A DNA stretch of 64,000 nucleotides from a virus, in the IMG/VR virus record IMGVR_UViG_3300010160_000043, positions 1 through 64,000 of that record. One strand, given 5' to 3'. A program made the translations under genes and the position numbers. The notes below the pieces were generated by a model, which was not told where the DNA came from, did not search any database, and worked only from the letters and a program-made list of their open reading frames with translations. Below are positions 39,152-47,494 of the stretch, piece after piece. Numbering within the stretch: the first letter of the stretch is position 1; every line of letters starts with the position of its first letter.

Positions 39152-39949
39152 ATGATAAAAAAATTAGTTCACTTTAGTGACTTACATATACGATTATTTA
39201 AAGACCACGACTTATATCGTGGCATTTTAGTCAATATGTTGGAACAATTCAAAGAGATTGCTCCGGACAGGATTGTTTTCACCGGAGACCTAGTACATTC
39301 TAAGAATCAAATGACACCTGAACTTATTGAGTTTGTTGCTTGGATTCTTACGGAATGTTCTCAGATTGCCAAAACCATAGTTATAATTGGAAACCACGAT
39401 TTCTTGGAATCGAACTCATCAAGATTGGATGCTCTTACACCGGTAATTGATTCATTAAAGAACAACAACATCGTTTATTTGAAGAACAGAGGAGAATACG
39501 AGGATGATAATGTTGATTGGGTGGTGTATTCATTACTTGACCATAACATTCCACCTGAGATTGAAAAAACGGGTAGATTAAAGATTGGATTATTTCACGG
39601 ACCAGTTCAAGGATTAACAACCGACATCGGATATAAGTTTGAAACCGGATTTGAAACAGATAAGTTTAACGGATGTGACTTGGTTTTATGCGGGGATATT
39701 CACAAAAGACAAACTTTCAACATCCCGGGTGGAAAAAAAGCATATATGGTGGGTTCAACAATCCAACAGAACTATGGTGAGACAATAACCAAACACGGAT
39801 TTGGAATATATAATGTTGAGACAGATGATTATTCATTTGTTGATTTGGATAATCCAAAACCCTTCTTATCATTTAAGATGAAATCATTTGATGATATTAT
39901 AAACGGAACTGAAAAATTAGTTAATAGTGGAAATAAAACTAACAACTAA
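39152..39949 (+). CDS. Recombination endonuclease subunit, gp47/SbcD/Mre11-like
   Basis: This 265-aa metallophosphoesterase has the ordered motifs D10-x-H12 (SDLHI), GDLVH near 47, GNHDF near 76, a later HG (LFHGP) and GDIHKRQ near 178. With the gp46-like ATPase at 42013 it should resect DNA ends for recombination-dependent replication. The start at 39152 (MIKKLVHFSD), after the zinc-ribbon stop, is preferred over an upstream in-frame ATG at 39122 because the motif I strand begins right there. Five intervening small genes separate it from gp46, whereas T4 has a much tighter pair. Confidence 0.92.
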   Translation: MIKKLVHFSDLHIRLFKDHDLYRGILVNMLEQFKEIAPDRIVFTGDLVHSKNQMTPELIEFVAWILTECSQIAKTIVIIGNHDFLESNSSRLDALTPVIDSLKNNNIVYLKNRGEYEDDNVDWVVYSLLDHNIPPEIEKTGRLKIGLFHGPVQGLTTDIGYKFETGFETDKFNGCDLVLCGDIHKRQTFNIPGGKKAYMVGSTIQQNYGETITKHGFGIYNVETDDYSFVDLDNPKPFLSFKMKSFDDIINGTEKLVNSGNKTNN

Positions 39950-40562
39950 TCAATTAAAGTCTGTCCAAGAATATTGTAAGTTAAACAATATTGAGGATGT
40001 GGATAAGTTCATATCCAAATGTTACACTGAAGGTTTTAACATTAACAAATATGGATTACTTGGTGATGATTCGGGAAAAACGGGTATTGTTGGTGAAAAA
40101 CAGGTAGAAATTGAGGTAATTCGTGAAATACGGGTAGAAGTTCCGGTAGAAGTTATTAAAGAAGTTGAGGTCATTAAAGAAATAATCCGAGAAGTTGAGG
40201 TTATTAAAGAAGTGAGAATTGAAGTTCCTGTCCCAAATATAGATAAAATTGGGGACGAAACTCAAGTAAATGAACTGTTGTTAAAAATACAACAGTTGGA
40301 AGATAGACCACCGGAAATAATTGAAACAATTAAAGAGGTTGAGGTAATTAAAGAAGTCCCGGTTGAAACAATTATTGAGGTAGAAAAATCAAATGATAAG
40401 ATGACAATGTTACAAGAGACTTTACAAACTTTAAGAAAAGAATTAAACTCAAAGACCGATGAGATTAAACAATTAGAAGAAATAAATAAACAATTAGAAT
40501 CTATTAAGATTAGTCAGGGTGCTGTCTATTTGAAAGGTTCAAACATAAATGATACAATGTAA
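39927..40562 (+). CDS. Rod-like protein with Glu-Val repeats and coiled coil
   Basis: The 211-aa protein uses a GTG start at 39927 within the end of the gp47-like gene. After a helical N-terminus (about 1-50), it has an unusual stretch (about 58-100, again 130-155) of alternating Glu/Val/Ile/Lys such as EVPVEVIKEVEVIKE. A coiled coil follows (about 155-200). A closely similar repeat occurs in the membrane protein at 48631. The role may be as an extended spacer. It has no enzymatic motif, and the link to recombination is by position only. Confidence 0.66.
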   Translation: MEIKLTTNQLKSVQEYCKLNNIEDVDKFISKCYTEGFNINKYGLLGDDSGKTGIVGEKQVEIEVIREIRVEVPVEVIKEVEVIKEIIREVEVIKEVRIEVPVPNIDKIGDETQVNELLLKIQQLEDRPPEIIETIKEVEVIKEVPVETIIEVEKSNDKMTMLQETLQTLRKELNSKTDEIKQLEEINKQLESIKISQGAVYLKGSNINDTM

Positions 40563-40563
40563 T

Positions 40564-40842
40564 ATGGAAAATTATTATTTAGACATTAGGGTTAGTGGTG
40601 GTAAGGAAGAAATACAAGAATTACTTGAATTACTAACAAAGATACAAATTTTAGGTTCAGTTGGGTCTAACAGAACCATCCCGGTCACAGTAGATGGTGA
40701 TGGTAGTGCTAGACTACGTTTTGAAACGACCTCAACTGAAAATGACCAAATTGAAAAAATAAAAGAATTTCGTTCTATCCAAAAATTCATAAGTGAAGTT
40801 GAAGAAGGTGAGAACATAAGTACACATTATATAGGAGAATAA
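40564..40842 (+). CDS. Small protein, unknown
   Basis: The 92-aa protein starts MENYYLDIRVSGGKEEIQEL. It has an alpha/beta layout without Cys or membrane segment. The start at 40564, one base after the upstream stop, is favoured over an in-frame ATG at 40549 that would overlap. It lies between gp47 and gp46 genes. I do not recognise it. Confidence 0.6.
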   Translation: MENYYLDIRVSGGKEEIQELLELLTKIQILGSVGSNRTIPVTVDGDGSARLRFETTSTENDQIEKIKEFRSIQKFISEVEEGENISTHYIGE

Positions 40843-40843
40843 G

Positions 40844-41188
40844 ATGATAATATTAATTTGGTTACTAGCGGCATATGGGATGACGAACATATTGGTTTAT
40901 GGGTCAATATTCCAAGGATTAAGAAATGGTTTACAAAATTGGGGAAATAGTATGTTACCATTTAATTCATTAGGAAAATTTTTTGGTGATTTACTGTCTT
41001 GTATGATGTGTACATCAACGTGGGTTGGTTTTTTCCTTGGAATTGCTTATTATTCACCATCGTCATTCCTTATTGGGACGCCAACTTGGATTAGTTGGTT
41101 CTTTGATGGACTGATTGCTTCCGGGTTTGTGTGGGCGTTCAACGGGATGGTAGAATGGTTTGAAGAAAATAGACCAACAAAAAATTAA
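40844..41188 (+). CDS. Membrane protein, DUF1360-like
   Basis: The 114-aa protein has three hydrophobic segments (about 1-20, 45-70, 80-105). The central motif LLSCMMCTSTWVGFFLG has the paired Cys and WVG pattern of the DUF1360 family, found in bacteria and phages. The function of that family is unknown. It sits one base after the previous gene. Confidence 0.65.
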   Translation: MIILIWLLAAYGMTNILVYGSIFQGLRNGLQNWGNSMLPFNSLGKFFGDLLSCMMCTSTWVGFFLGIAYYSPSSFLIGTPTWISWFFDGLIASGFVWAFNGMVEWFEENRPTKN

Positions 41189-41191
41189 AGT

Positions 41192-41701
41192 ATGGGAAAA
41201 TTAGGTGAATTTATATTAAAAAAAATTGAGGAAAAGAAAACTCAACGATGGATTATTACTTCCGATGATTTATTTACCCTTTGTGGTGATATGGGAATTA
41301 TAGAAGAGGATGATGTTATGATTGATATTATGGAGTATTTGGAAAACAATCAAATTGATGTTAATTTTCATAACAACAGTTCGGCGGGTTATTACCGAAT
41401 ATGGAATGAACTTGAAAGAAAAGTTAAGTTAAAGAAAATATTGAATGGAACCAAAACTGAAGTTCAACAAATGATTGAAAAGGTTGATAAAATTAAAGTT
41501 CAAGAAAGACCTGATTGGTTAGATTTTTACAAGAATGATGACGAAGAACCGGGAGATAAAGTAATTAAAACTGAGAATCAATATCAAAGAATTACTGATA
41601 TGTTAACACAAGAACTTAGAGATATGGTAGACGAAGAACCGGAAATAACATTAGAAGAAATACAACAAGAATTTAACAACGAAATAAATAACAATAAATA
41701 A
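41192..41701 (+). CDS. Acidic helical protein, unknown
   Basis: The 169-aa protein is mostly helical and charged, with an acidic C-terminal third (EEPEITLEEIQQEF). It has no recognised motif. It is packed 3 bases after the DUF1360-like gene and 8 bases before the next gene. Confidence 0.6.
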   Translation: MGKLGEFILKKIEEKKTQRWIITSDDLFTLCGDMGIIEEDDVMIDIMEYLENNQIDVNFHNNSSAGYYRIWNELERKVKLKKILNGTKTEVQQMIEKVDKIKVQERPDWLDFYKNDDEEPGDKVIKTENQYQRITDMLTQELRDMVDEEPEITLEEIQQEFNNEINNNK

Positions 41702-41709
41702 AAACAATT

Positions 41710-41979
41710 ATGCCAAAGTCAAAATTACGTGGTGGTGCAAAGGCACACAAAACAAGAGTTACACACAGAAACAACACTCTTAGAGGATTAAGAAAAAAAG
41801 CTCAAGCAGAGTATCAAGAAATGTTTGAAAAACAAATGGAAGAGTTAAAAGCTCAATACCAAAATGAAAATGGTGAACTAGTTAATGTGAACACTGAAGT
41901 TCTTAGTGATGTAATTGTTGGTGAAACAAATGACATTAACGTAACAGATGTAGAAGTTGTAACTTCTGAAACTGTTTAG
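41710..41979 (+). CDS. Small protein with basic N-terminus and acidic tail
   Basis: The 89-aa protein MPKSKLRGGAKAHKTRVTHR ... has a strongly basic first 30 residues, a helical middle (AEYQEMFEKQMEELKAQY) and a Val/Asp/Glu-rich tail. The basic head could bind nucleic acid. Its stop codon lies inside the first of three 11-bp direct repeats. The function is unknown. Confidence 0.6.
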   Translation: MPKSKLRGGAKAHKTRVTHRNNTLRGLRKKAQAEYQEMFEKQMEELKAQYQNENGELVNVNTEVLSDVIVGETNDINVTDVEVVTSETV

Positions 41980-42006
41980 ACATTCGTTAGACATTTTTTA
42001 GACATT
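41976..42006 (+). repeat. Three 11-bp-spaced direct repeats (iterons)
   Basis: TTAGACATT occurs at 41976-41984, 41987-41995 and 41998-42006, each start 11 bases after the last (about one helical turn). The array fills the gap between the previous stop codon and the gp46 start at 42013. The phasing suggests a protein-binding site: an operator for gp46 or an origin-type iteron. Confidence 0.7.
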
Positions 42007-42012
42007 CAACCA

Positions 42013-44382
42013 ATGGATTTATTTAATCCCCCCATAGAATTTAATTACACAATAATGATAAAAGATTTAGATATCACAAGTTTTGATAATCCTTACTTAC
42101 AGATTGTATGGGAGGATTACGCTGAAAACTTTACTCAAGAAAAAATTAAGAGTGTTCGTCATTACTTTCAAAAGAAGTATAACACAACCAACGTCAATGT
42201 AATAACAAAAACAAAGGTTGCTGACGACACCACACATACCGTAGACATATCCTTTAACATCTTGGATGAGAACTATCAATTAGAGTTAGTTCGTTCATTC
42301 TTGGAGTCAAAGGGGAATATGGAACACTACGATGATATCTACCAACTTAATAGTATTGTGGATAACAAATTGTTACAAACTCAAACTGATGCTGCCCCGT
42401 TCAAGAGATGGTATATCAAGAACATTGAGTTCTCAAACTTTTTATCCTATGGTGAGAATCAGAAAATAGATTTTGAGAAGTGTGATGGGATTACGGTTGT
42501 TGAATCAAACCCACCTAACTTTGGGGGTAAGACAGTTCTTACTGTGGATTTATTGATGTTCTTATTCTTTAATGAGACAACCAAGACATCTAAAGCGGAG
42601 GAGATATTCAACAGGTTTACAGAGAGAAACAAAGTTGCTGTAAAAGGTGAGATTACAATAGATGGTGAGGAGTATATCATATTGAGAAATATTGAGAGAA
42701 AGTTATCAAAGAAAAATGAATGGACGGTTAAGACCGAGTTGGACTTTTACAAAAGATTGTCTGATGGTAGTTTGCAGAACTTCACCGGAGAACAACGAAG
42801 AGAGACCGAGGCGTTTATCAAAACATCTATCGGGACCAAAGAGGACTTCTTAATGACCATCCTAACAACTGCCACCAACTTGGAAGAACTAATTGACGCC
42901 AAACCTACGGCGAGGGGTCAAGTTCTTTCAAGGTTTATGGGGTTGGATTTCCTTAAACGTAAAGAAGAGGCCGCCAAAGAAATTTATAGTGACTTCTCCA
43001 AAGGAATGTTGTCAAACATTTATAACTCTGAAGAACTTAAAACGGATAACCAAACTAGTCAAGATACAATTGATACTCTAACGGAGAGTAATCTTACTTT
43101 AGATACTCAATTGGAAGATGCTAAAGCAAGAATCCTTAAGGGTCAGGAGTATCGTGATGGATTGTTAAAATCCAAACACAATATTGATAGAGATTTAACA
43201 TTAGTATCTCCGGATAAAGTCCAAGAGGAAATTAATGGGTTGGACCTACAGAAAGCCAAAGCCATTTCTGACAGAGATGGGGTTAAGGTTGTTGAACCAT
43301 CTGAATTTTACCACGAGGACAAACACGATGAGGTGAAACAGAAAATTAAAGATTTGATTACTAAACAAGCGGAGAACAACGCAAAGATTAAAAGTATTGA
43401 AGAACTTAAGAGTTCTGTTGATGGTGGAATCAAATGTGAACACTGTGGTATTGAACTAATGAATGCGGCGATTACCAATGCAAAAATTGGGGAACTTGCA
43501 GGATTTATCACGCACAAAGGGGAATTAGAGGGGTTAATGCAGGATTTAACCAGCAAAGAGTTAGGTTTTGTTAACCTTAAAAAAGAATTTGATGAGTATG
43601 AGAAAAACAAACTTATCAAAGAGAAATACGAATTAAGTGTTGAACGTTTCCAATTGATGATTGATGCGTTGAAAACCAAATTGGAAAGATACTCTGAGGT
43701 TCAGGATAAGATTATTGAAAACAATAAGACAGATGGATTATTGATTAAAGCGGGGATTAGAATTGATGAACTTGAGGGTGAGAAGAAAACTATTGAAACT
43801 AGTATCTCAAACAATAAGTTTACGATTACCAATCTAACAACCAAGATAACATCTAACTTGGAAACAATTAGAAAGATTGCGGAAGAAGCGGAGAGAGAAA
43901 GAATCTATAAAATCTATTTGGAAATATTCGGTAAGAATGGTGTTACCAAACTTATAATGAAGACGATGATGCCACTTATCAATAGTGAACTTCAAAGACT
44001 ATTGGAAGATAGTTGTCACTTCAGATTAGAAGTTAAGATTAACGATAAGAATGAAGTTGACTTCCTAATGATTGATAACAACACTCAGGTTGAGAAACCG
44101 ATGGCGTCCGGGTCCGGATATGAAAGGTCAATTGCTTCACTAGCGTTGAGAGCGGTATTGAGTAAAATATGTTCATTACCAAGAGCTAACGTTGTTGTGT
44201 TTGATGAGGTGTTCGGGAAGATGTCTAACGACAACTTGGAGATGGTATCAGAATTCTTTAGTAAGATTAAAGAATACTTTGAAAAGATATTTGTTATTAC
44301 ACACAACCCATTAGTAACAAATTGGGCTGATAACGTGGTAAGAATTAGAAAAGAAGAAAATATTAGTTATGTTTCCCAATAA
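42013..44382 (+). CDS. Recombination endonuclease ATPase subunit, gp46/SbcC/Rad50-like
   Basis: The 789-aa SMC-like protein has an N-terminal ATPase lobe with a P-loop near 166-176 (NPPNFGGKTVLT). Long coiled-coil arms flank a zinc hook C475-x2-C478 (KCEHCG). The C-terminal lobe carries the signature SGSGYERSIASL (about 698) and Walker B VVVFDEVFGK (about 726-735). It has an unusually long N-terminal extension of about 135 residues before the usual start (RWYIKNIEFSNFLSYG). The P-loop lacks the normal first Gly (GPNGxGKS), which is odd but keeps GKT. It works with the SbcD-like protein at 39152. Confidence 0.9.
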   Translation: MDLFNPPIEFNYTIMIKDLDITSFDNPYLQIVWEDYAENFTQEKIKSVRHYFQKKYNTTNVNVITKTKVADDTTHTVDISFNILDENYQLELVRSFLESKGNMEHYDDIYQLNSIVDNKLLQTQTDAAPFKRWYIKNIEFSNFLSYGENQKIDFEKCDGITVVESNPPNFGGKTVLTVDLLMFLFFNETTKTSKAEEIFNRFTERNKVAVKGEITIDGEEYIILRNIERKLSKKNEWTVKTELDFYKRLSDGSLQNFTGEQRRETEAFIKTSIGTKEDFLMTILTTATNLEELIDAKPTARGQVLSRFMGLDFLKRKEEAAKEIYSDFSKGMLSNIYNSEELKTDNQTSQDTIDTLTESNLTLDTQLEDAKARILKGQEYRDGLLKSKHNIDRDLTLVSPDKVQEEINGLDLQKAKAISDRDGVKVVEPSEFYHEDKHDEVKQKIKDLITKQAENNAKIKSIEELKSSVDGGIKCEHCGIELMNAAITNAKIGELAGFITHKGELEGLMQDLTSKELGFVNLKKEFDEYEKNKLIKEKYELSVERFQLMIDALKTKLERYSEVQDKIIENNKTDGLLIKAGIRIDELEGEKKTIETSISNNKFTITNLTTKITSNLETIRKIAEEAERERIYKIYLEIFGKNGVTKLIMKTMMPLINSELQRLLEDSCHFRLEVKINDKNEVDFLMIDNNTQVEKPMASGSGYERSIASLALRAVLSKICSLPRANVVVFDEVFGKMSNDNLEMVSEFFSKIKEYFEKIFVITHNPLVTNWADNVVRIRKEENISYVSQ

Positions 44383-44394
44383 AATATTATTTTT

Positions 44395-44426
44395 TTTGTT
44401 TATTGAAATAATTATGATTATATTTG
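44395..44426 (+). promoter_or_regulatory. Bacteroidota-type promoter before the methyltransferase fusion
   Basis: TTTG (44395-44398), a 20-base spacer, then TATATTTG (44419-44426). The ATG at 44431 is 4 bases after the -7 box, so the mRNA should be leaderless, as at 37142. Confidence 0.75.
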
Positions 44427-44430
44427 CATT

Positions 44431-46872
44431 ATGATAACAACAGGACAAACAATTAGTAATTTAGCCATTGCAAACAATGAAAGCGTGGTTCAACAATCAA
44501 TTATTGGATTTTTCCAATCTAAAAGTAATTTATTATTTAATAGATTCCGAGGGGATGATGGGGTTCTTTACGATGAATCACCTAAAAATAAAAAGTGGTA
44601 TGTCAGTATTTTGTTTGAATTTAAACTTGATGAAAATTTATCAAGTAATAAATCTTTGGTAAGAGCTCTTGTGCAAGCTTTAGTTTATTTACATCGAATG
44701 GATGAATCAACAGAATTGAAGACACCTAAAGTGGTTGCAATTGTAGATAAAAATGAATTTGTTTATTTTCATACAAATCAACTTCTTAGTTATTTAGCAG
44801 AAGATATTAAGTGGCCTAGTAATGCCGTTGATGCTTGGAAAGAAGTGCCATTATTATATGATTTGGTTTTAAATGACTTAAATAATAATTTATTAATACC
44901 TATATATCATACAATATCCGCAATTAATCTCCCAATAATTTATGATAGAATATTAAATTATTGTAAAAATAGTGTACAAAAAAGACCAGTAACGTCTAAT
45001 AAAATTAAAAAAGCGTTTTCATATTGGGAGGAAGATGTTCTAAAAACTAAAATGTTACCAAATGATTCAGTTAATTTATTTGTTCATTTATTTGTTAATC
45101 CAATGTGTAATGGATTAAATGTTAAAAAAAATGATGGTTCTCTGATTACAGAATCTTTTGGAAATTCTAAAATTAAAGTTAATAAAACAAATTTTGAATT
45201 ATTAATGAACGGATTTAATGTTAATAATTTTTCAAATAATGAAAAAAAGAAAATAACATCAACTCAAGATACTTTAATTCAAGATTCTGAAAGAAGAAGA
45301 TTAGGGGCATTTTATACTCAATCTGTTTGGGCTGAACAAGCGGATTTATATTATGAATCAATTTTTCCAAATTATAGAACATCAACAACTGATTTAGTAT
45401 GGGATTCAAGTGCCGGAACTGCTAATATAACTAAAGATAGAAGATACTCAAATTTAATATTATCAACTAAAGATAGAGCGGATGTTGATACTATTATTCA
45501 ATCGGGGTATAATAAAGGTGCAATTGTTGAAGAAATAGATTATTTGGAGACTAATTACGATTTATTGCCAATTAGTGTAAAAAATTTAATTGATAATGCG
45601 GAAGTAATAAATAAATTAGAAAATCCGCCATTCCTTACCTCCGCAAATTATGGGAAAACAAGTAAACCTGGTGTTTCAGACACATACATTAGAAAATTAA
45701 TGATAAAAGACGGGCTAGGTAATTCGTGCGACCAATTATTTAATCAATTCTTATATCAAAATAATAATTTATATTTAAAAACCGGTAAAAAAGTTAATAT
45801 TGGTTATTTTATGTTACCAATTTATTTCACAGGTGAGAAAACTAAAGAACTTAGAGAATTTATGGGTAGAAATTATAAATTTAAAAAAGGGTTTTTAATT
45901 AATGCTAAAGAATTTGCGGGTGTTAAATCTTGGCCATTAGTTTTTGCTATTTTTGAATGTGGAGTACCTGAGGACTCAAATACGTTTGCGTTTGATATAT
46001 TGGAAAGAGAAGGGATTGATGTTGTTAATAAGGGTGTGAAGTTGTTTTACAATACGGATAATTTAGAATCTTCAAAACCGTGGATTAAATCAAAATGGAT
46101 TGAAAAATCTGATAATGCTCAATTTGTTCCTACTATAAATGGGTATGATGTTCCTGTTCTAAATAGTAAAAATAAAGATACTGTTAAAACAAATTTTATT
46201 GGGTTTTTACATAATAACTCAAATTGTGTACAATTTAATTCTCAATATGTTGGACTTTATACAATGCCATTTGCTTCATCACACGGAGTTTCATTTAATG
46301 AAGAAGGATTTTGGGAGGCAATAATGATGTTTAATGCGAGAAAATTAATAAAAAATAATTGGTTAAATCATAAAGATGAATATTTAAAACCGGATGAAGA
46401 ACATCCAAAATATAATATTTTTAAAAAATTATCATTAATAAGATGTTTATTTTCTAATGGTTCTAATCAAACTTCGTGGATAAGTAAAATATATAATGGT
46501 GTTAATTATAGGGTTAAAAATGAATTTTTTCCATTTATGAGACAATCGCTAACTAAACATATGGAAAAACACCAAGTGATGTCACTATATGATGATTTTA
46601 ATTTATCTGAAGATAGATTTGTTGCAAAAATATTATCTGATGAAAATTTTTATGAAGGGATTCCGACTATTGCAAAAAAAATAATTGATGAGTATAGAAG
46701 AATTTATTTTGAAACAATTTTAAATTCAACTGAATATCCGTGGGATATGGGATATTCACAATTTAAAAAAATTGCGTCTGAATCTAATGTAGTATTAATT
46801 GAGAGTTTGGTTGAACAATTAGATAAAGAAATGACTCCAATGGTTTATGAACTTGGGTTTTTATTAAAATAA
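44431..46872 (+). CDS. Putative nuclease-adenine-methyltransferase fusion (type IIG/IIL-like)
   Basis: The 813-aa protein has an N-terminal part (about 20-90) with acidic residues D42/D43/D48 and then LFEFKL (E63-x-K65), an order like a PD-(D/E)XK nuclease. Residues about 288-440 look like an N6-adenine methyltransferase: LGAFYTQSVWAE, motif I VWDSSAGTAN (D325), STKDRADVDTI, and motif IV ENPPFLTS (N398-P-P-F401). The C-terminal about 350 residues could be the target-recognition part. Motif I departs from the usual DPxxGTG, so activity is uncertain. The gene is monocistronic, A/T-rich, with its own host-type leaderless promoter. It may modify phage DNA, restrict competitors, or both. An inactive derivative cannot be excluded. 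Confidence 0.7.
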   Translation: MITTGQTISNLAIANNESVVQQSIIGFFQSKSNLLFNRFRGDDGVLYDESPKNKKWYVSILFEFKLDENLSSNKSLVRALVQALVYLHRMDESTELKTPKVVAIVDKNEFVYFHTNQLLSYLAEDIKWPSNAVDAWKEVPLLYDLVLNDLNNNLLIPIYHTISAINLPIIYDRILNYCKNSVQKRPVTSNKIKKAFSYWEEDVLKTKMLPNDSVNLFVHLFVNPMCNGLNVKKNDGSLITESFGNSKIKVNKTNFELLMNGFNVNNFSNNEKKKITSTQDTLIQDSERRRLGAFYTQSVWAEQADLYYESIFPNYRTSTTDLVWDSSAGTANITKDRRYSNLILSTKDRADVDTIIQSGYNKGAIVEEIDYLETNYDLLPISVKNLIDNAEVINKLENPPFLTSANYGKTSKPGVSDTYIRKLMIKDGLGNSCDQLFNQFLYQNNNLYLKTGKKVNIGYFMLPIYFTGEKTKELREFMGRNYKFKKGFLINAKEFAGVKSWPLVFAIFECGVPEDSNTFAFDILEREGIDVVNKGVKLFYNTDNLESSKPWIKSKWIEKSDNAQFVPTINGYDVPVLNSKNKDTVKTNFIGFLHNNSNCVQFNSQYVGLYTMPFASSHGVSFNEEGFWEAIMMFNARKLIKNNWLNHKDEYLKPDEEHPKYNIFKKLSLIRCLFSNGSNQTSWISKIYNGVNYRVKNEFFPFMRQSLTKHMEKHQVMSLYDDFNLSEDRFVAKILSDENFYEGIPTIAKKIIDEYRRIYFETILNSTEYPWDMGYSQFKKIASESNVVLIESLVEQLDKEMTPMVYELGFLLK

Positions 46873-46878
46873 TTTCAC

Positions 46879-46886
46879 TATCTTTG
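46879..46886 (+). promoter_or_regulatory. Bacteroidota-type -7 box before the sigma-factor operon
   Basis: TATCTTTG (46879-46886), 31 bases before the ATG at 46918. A TTG at 46853-46855 could serve as -33 but with a long 23-base spacer, so this promoter is weaker or needs help. It would give a leader of about 25 bases. Confidence 0.65.
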
Positions 46887-46917
46887 TAACATAATATCTA
46901 ACTTAAACGTATAACGT

Positions 46918-47493
46918 ATGAATGACTTAACCAAATACATTTTATTTGTCTTTGCAAAAAACGACAACCCAAAAGAATTTACAGAACAAATCGCAGAAGA
47001 ATTATGTGTTATTTCTGACTCACCAAATCTTAATTTTTATTTCGGACCAGAATCATCTGTGTTCACAATATCAACATTAGATTCTTATCAGGATGTGAAA
47101 GACTATATTGATATGATTTTAGACGTGGGTGATATTATGTATATATTATTACCTTACACCTCTGACAATTTGTCATATGGATTACCTGAAAAAATATCTA
47201 AACATCTTTTTAATGATGGTATTAGTGACTTTATGTCAGAAAAACCAAATAATTCGTACACAGAAGAATTTGAGGTACGAAAAATGATACAAGACAAAAT
47301 CCGAGATAACTTTAACTTAAACGTTGATAATTTTGATTTTGAATATGATGAAGATGAGTGGACGGACATTGATGAAATTAAAAATAAACAACGCATACCA
47401 TCTTTAGATGAATTATTGGAAAAAATTAAAGATAAAGGTTTAAATTCACTAACAGAAAAAGAATTATCACAACTAAATAAATACTCAAATTAA
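46918..47493 (+). CDS. Unknown acidic protein with DUF6576-like C-terminal tail
   Basis: The 191-aa protein has an alpha/beta N-terminal part (about 1-110) with no catalytic motif I recognise, then an acidic linker. The C-terminal segment PSLDELLEKIKDKG ... SLTEKELSQLNKYS is very like the short C-terminal domain found on various Bacteroidota proteins such as rhomboid proteases (LDxILxKIxxxGxxSLTxxE). It is cotranscribed with the sigma factor (1-base gap) behind a host-type promoter, so a regulatory partner role is plausible but unproven. Confidence 0.62.
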   Translation: MNDLTKYILFVFAKNDNPKEFTEQIAEELCVISDSPNLNFYFGPESSVFTISTLDSYQDVKDYIDMILDVGDIMYILLPYTSDNLSYGLPEKISKHLFNDGISDFMSEKPNNSYTEEFEVRKMIQDKIRDNFNLNVDNFDFEYDEDEWTDIDEIKNKQRIPSLDELLEKIKDKGLNSLTEKELSQLNKYSN

Positions 47494-47494
47494 T

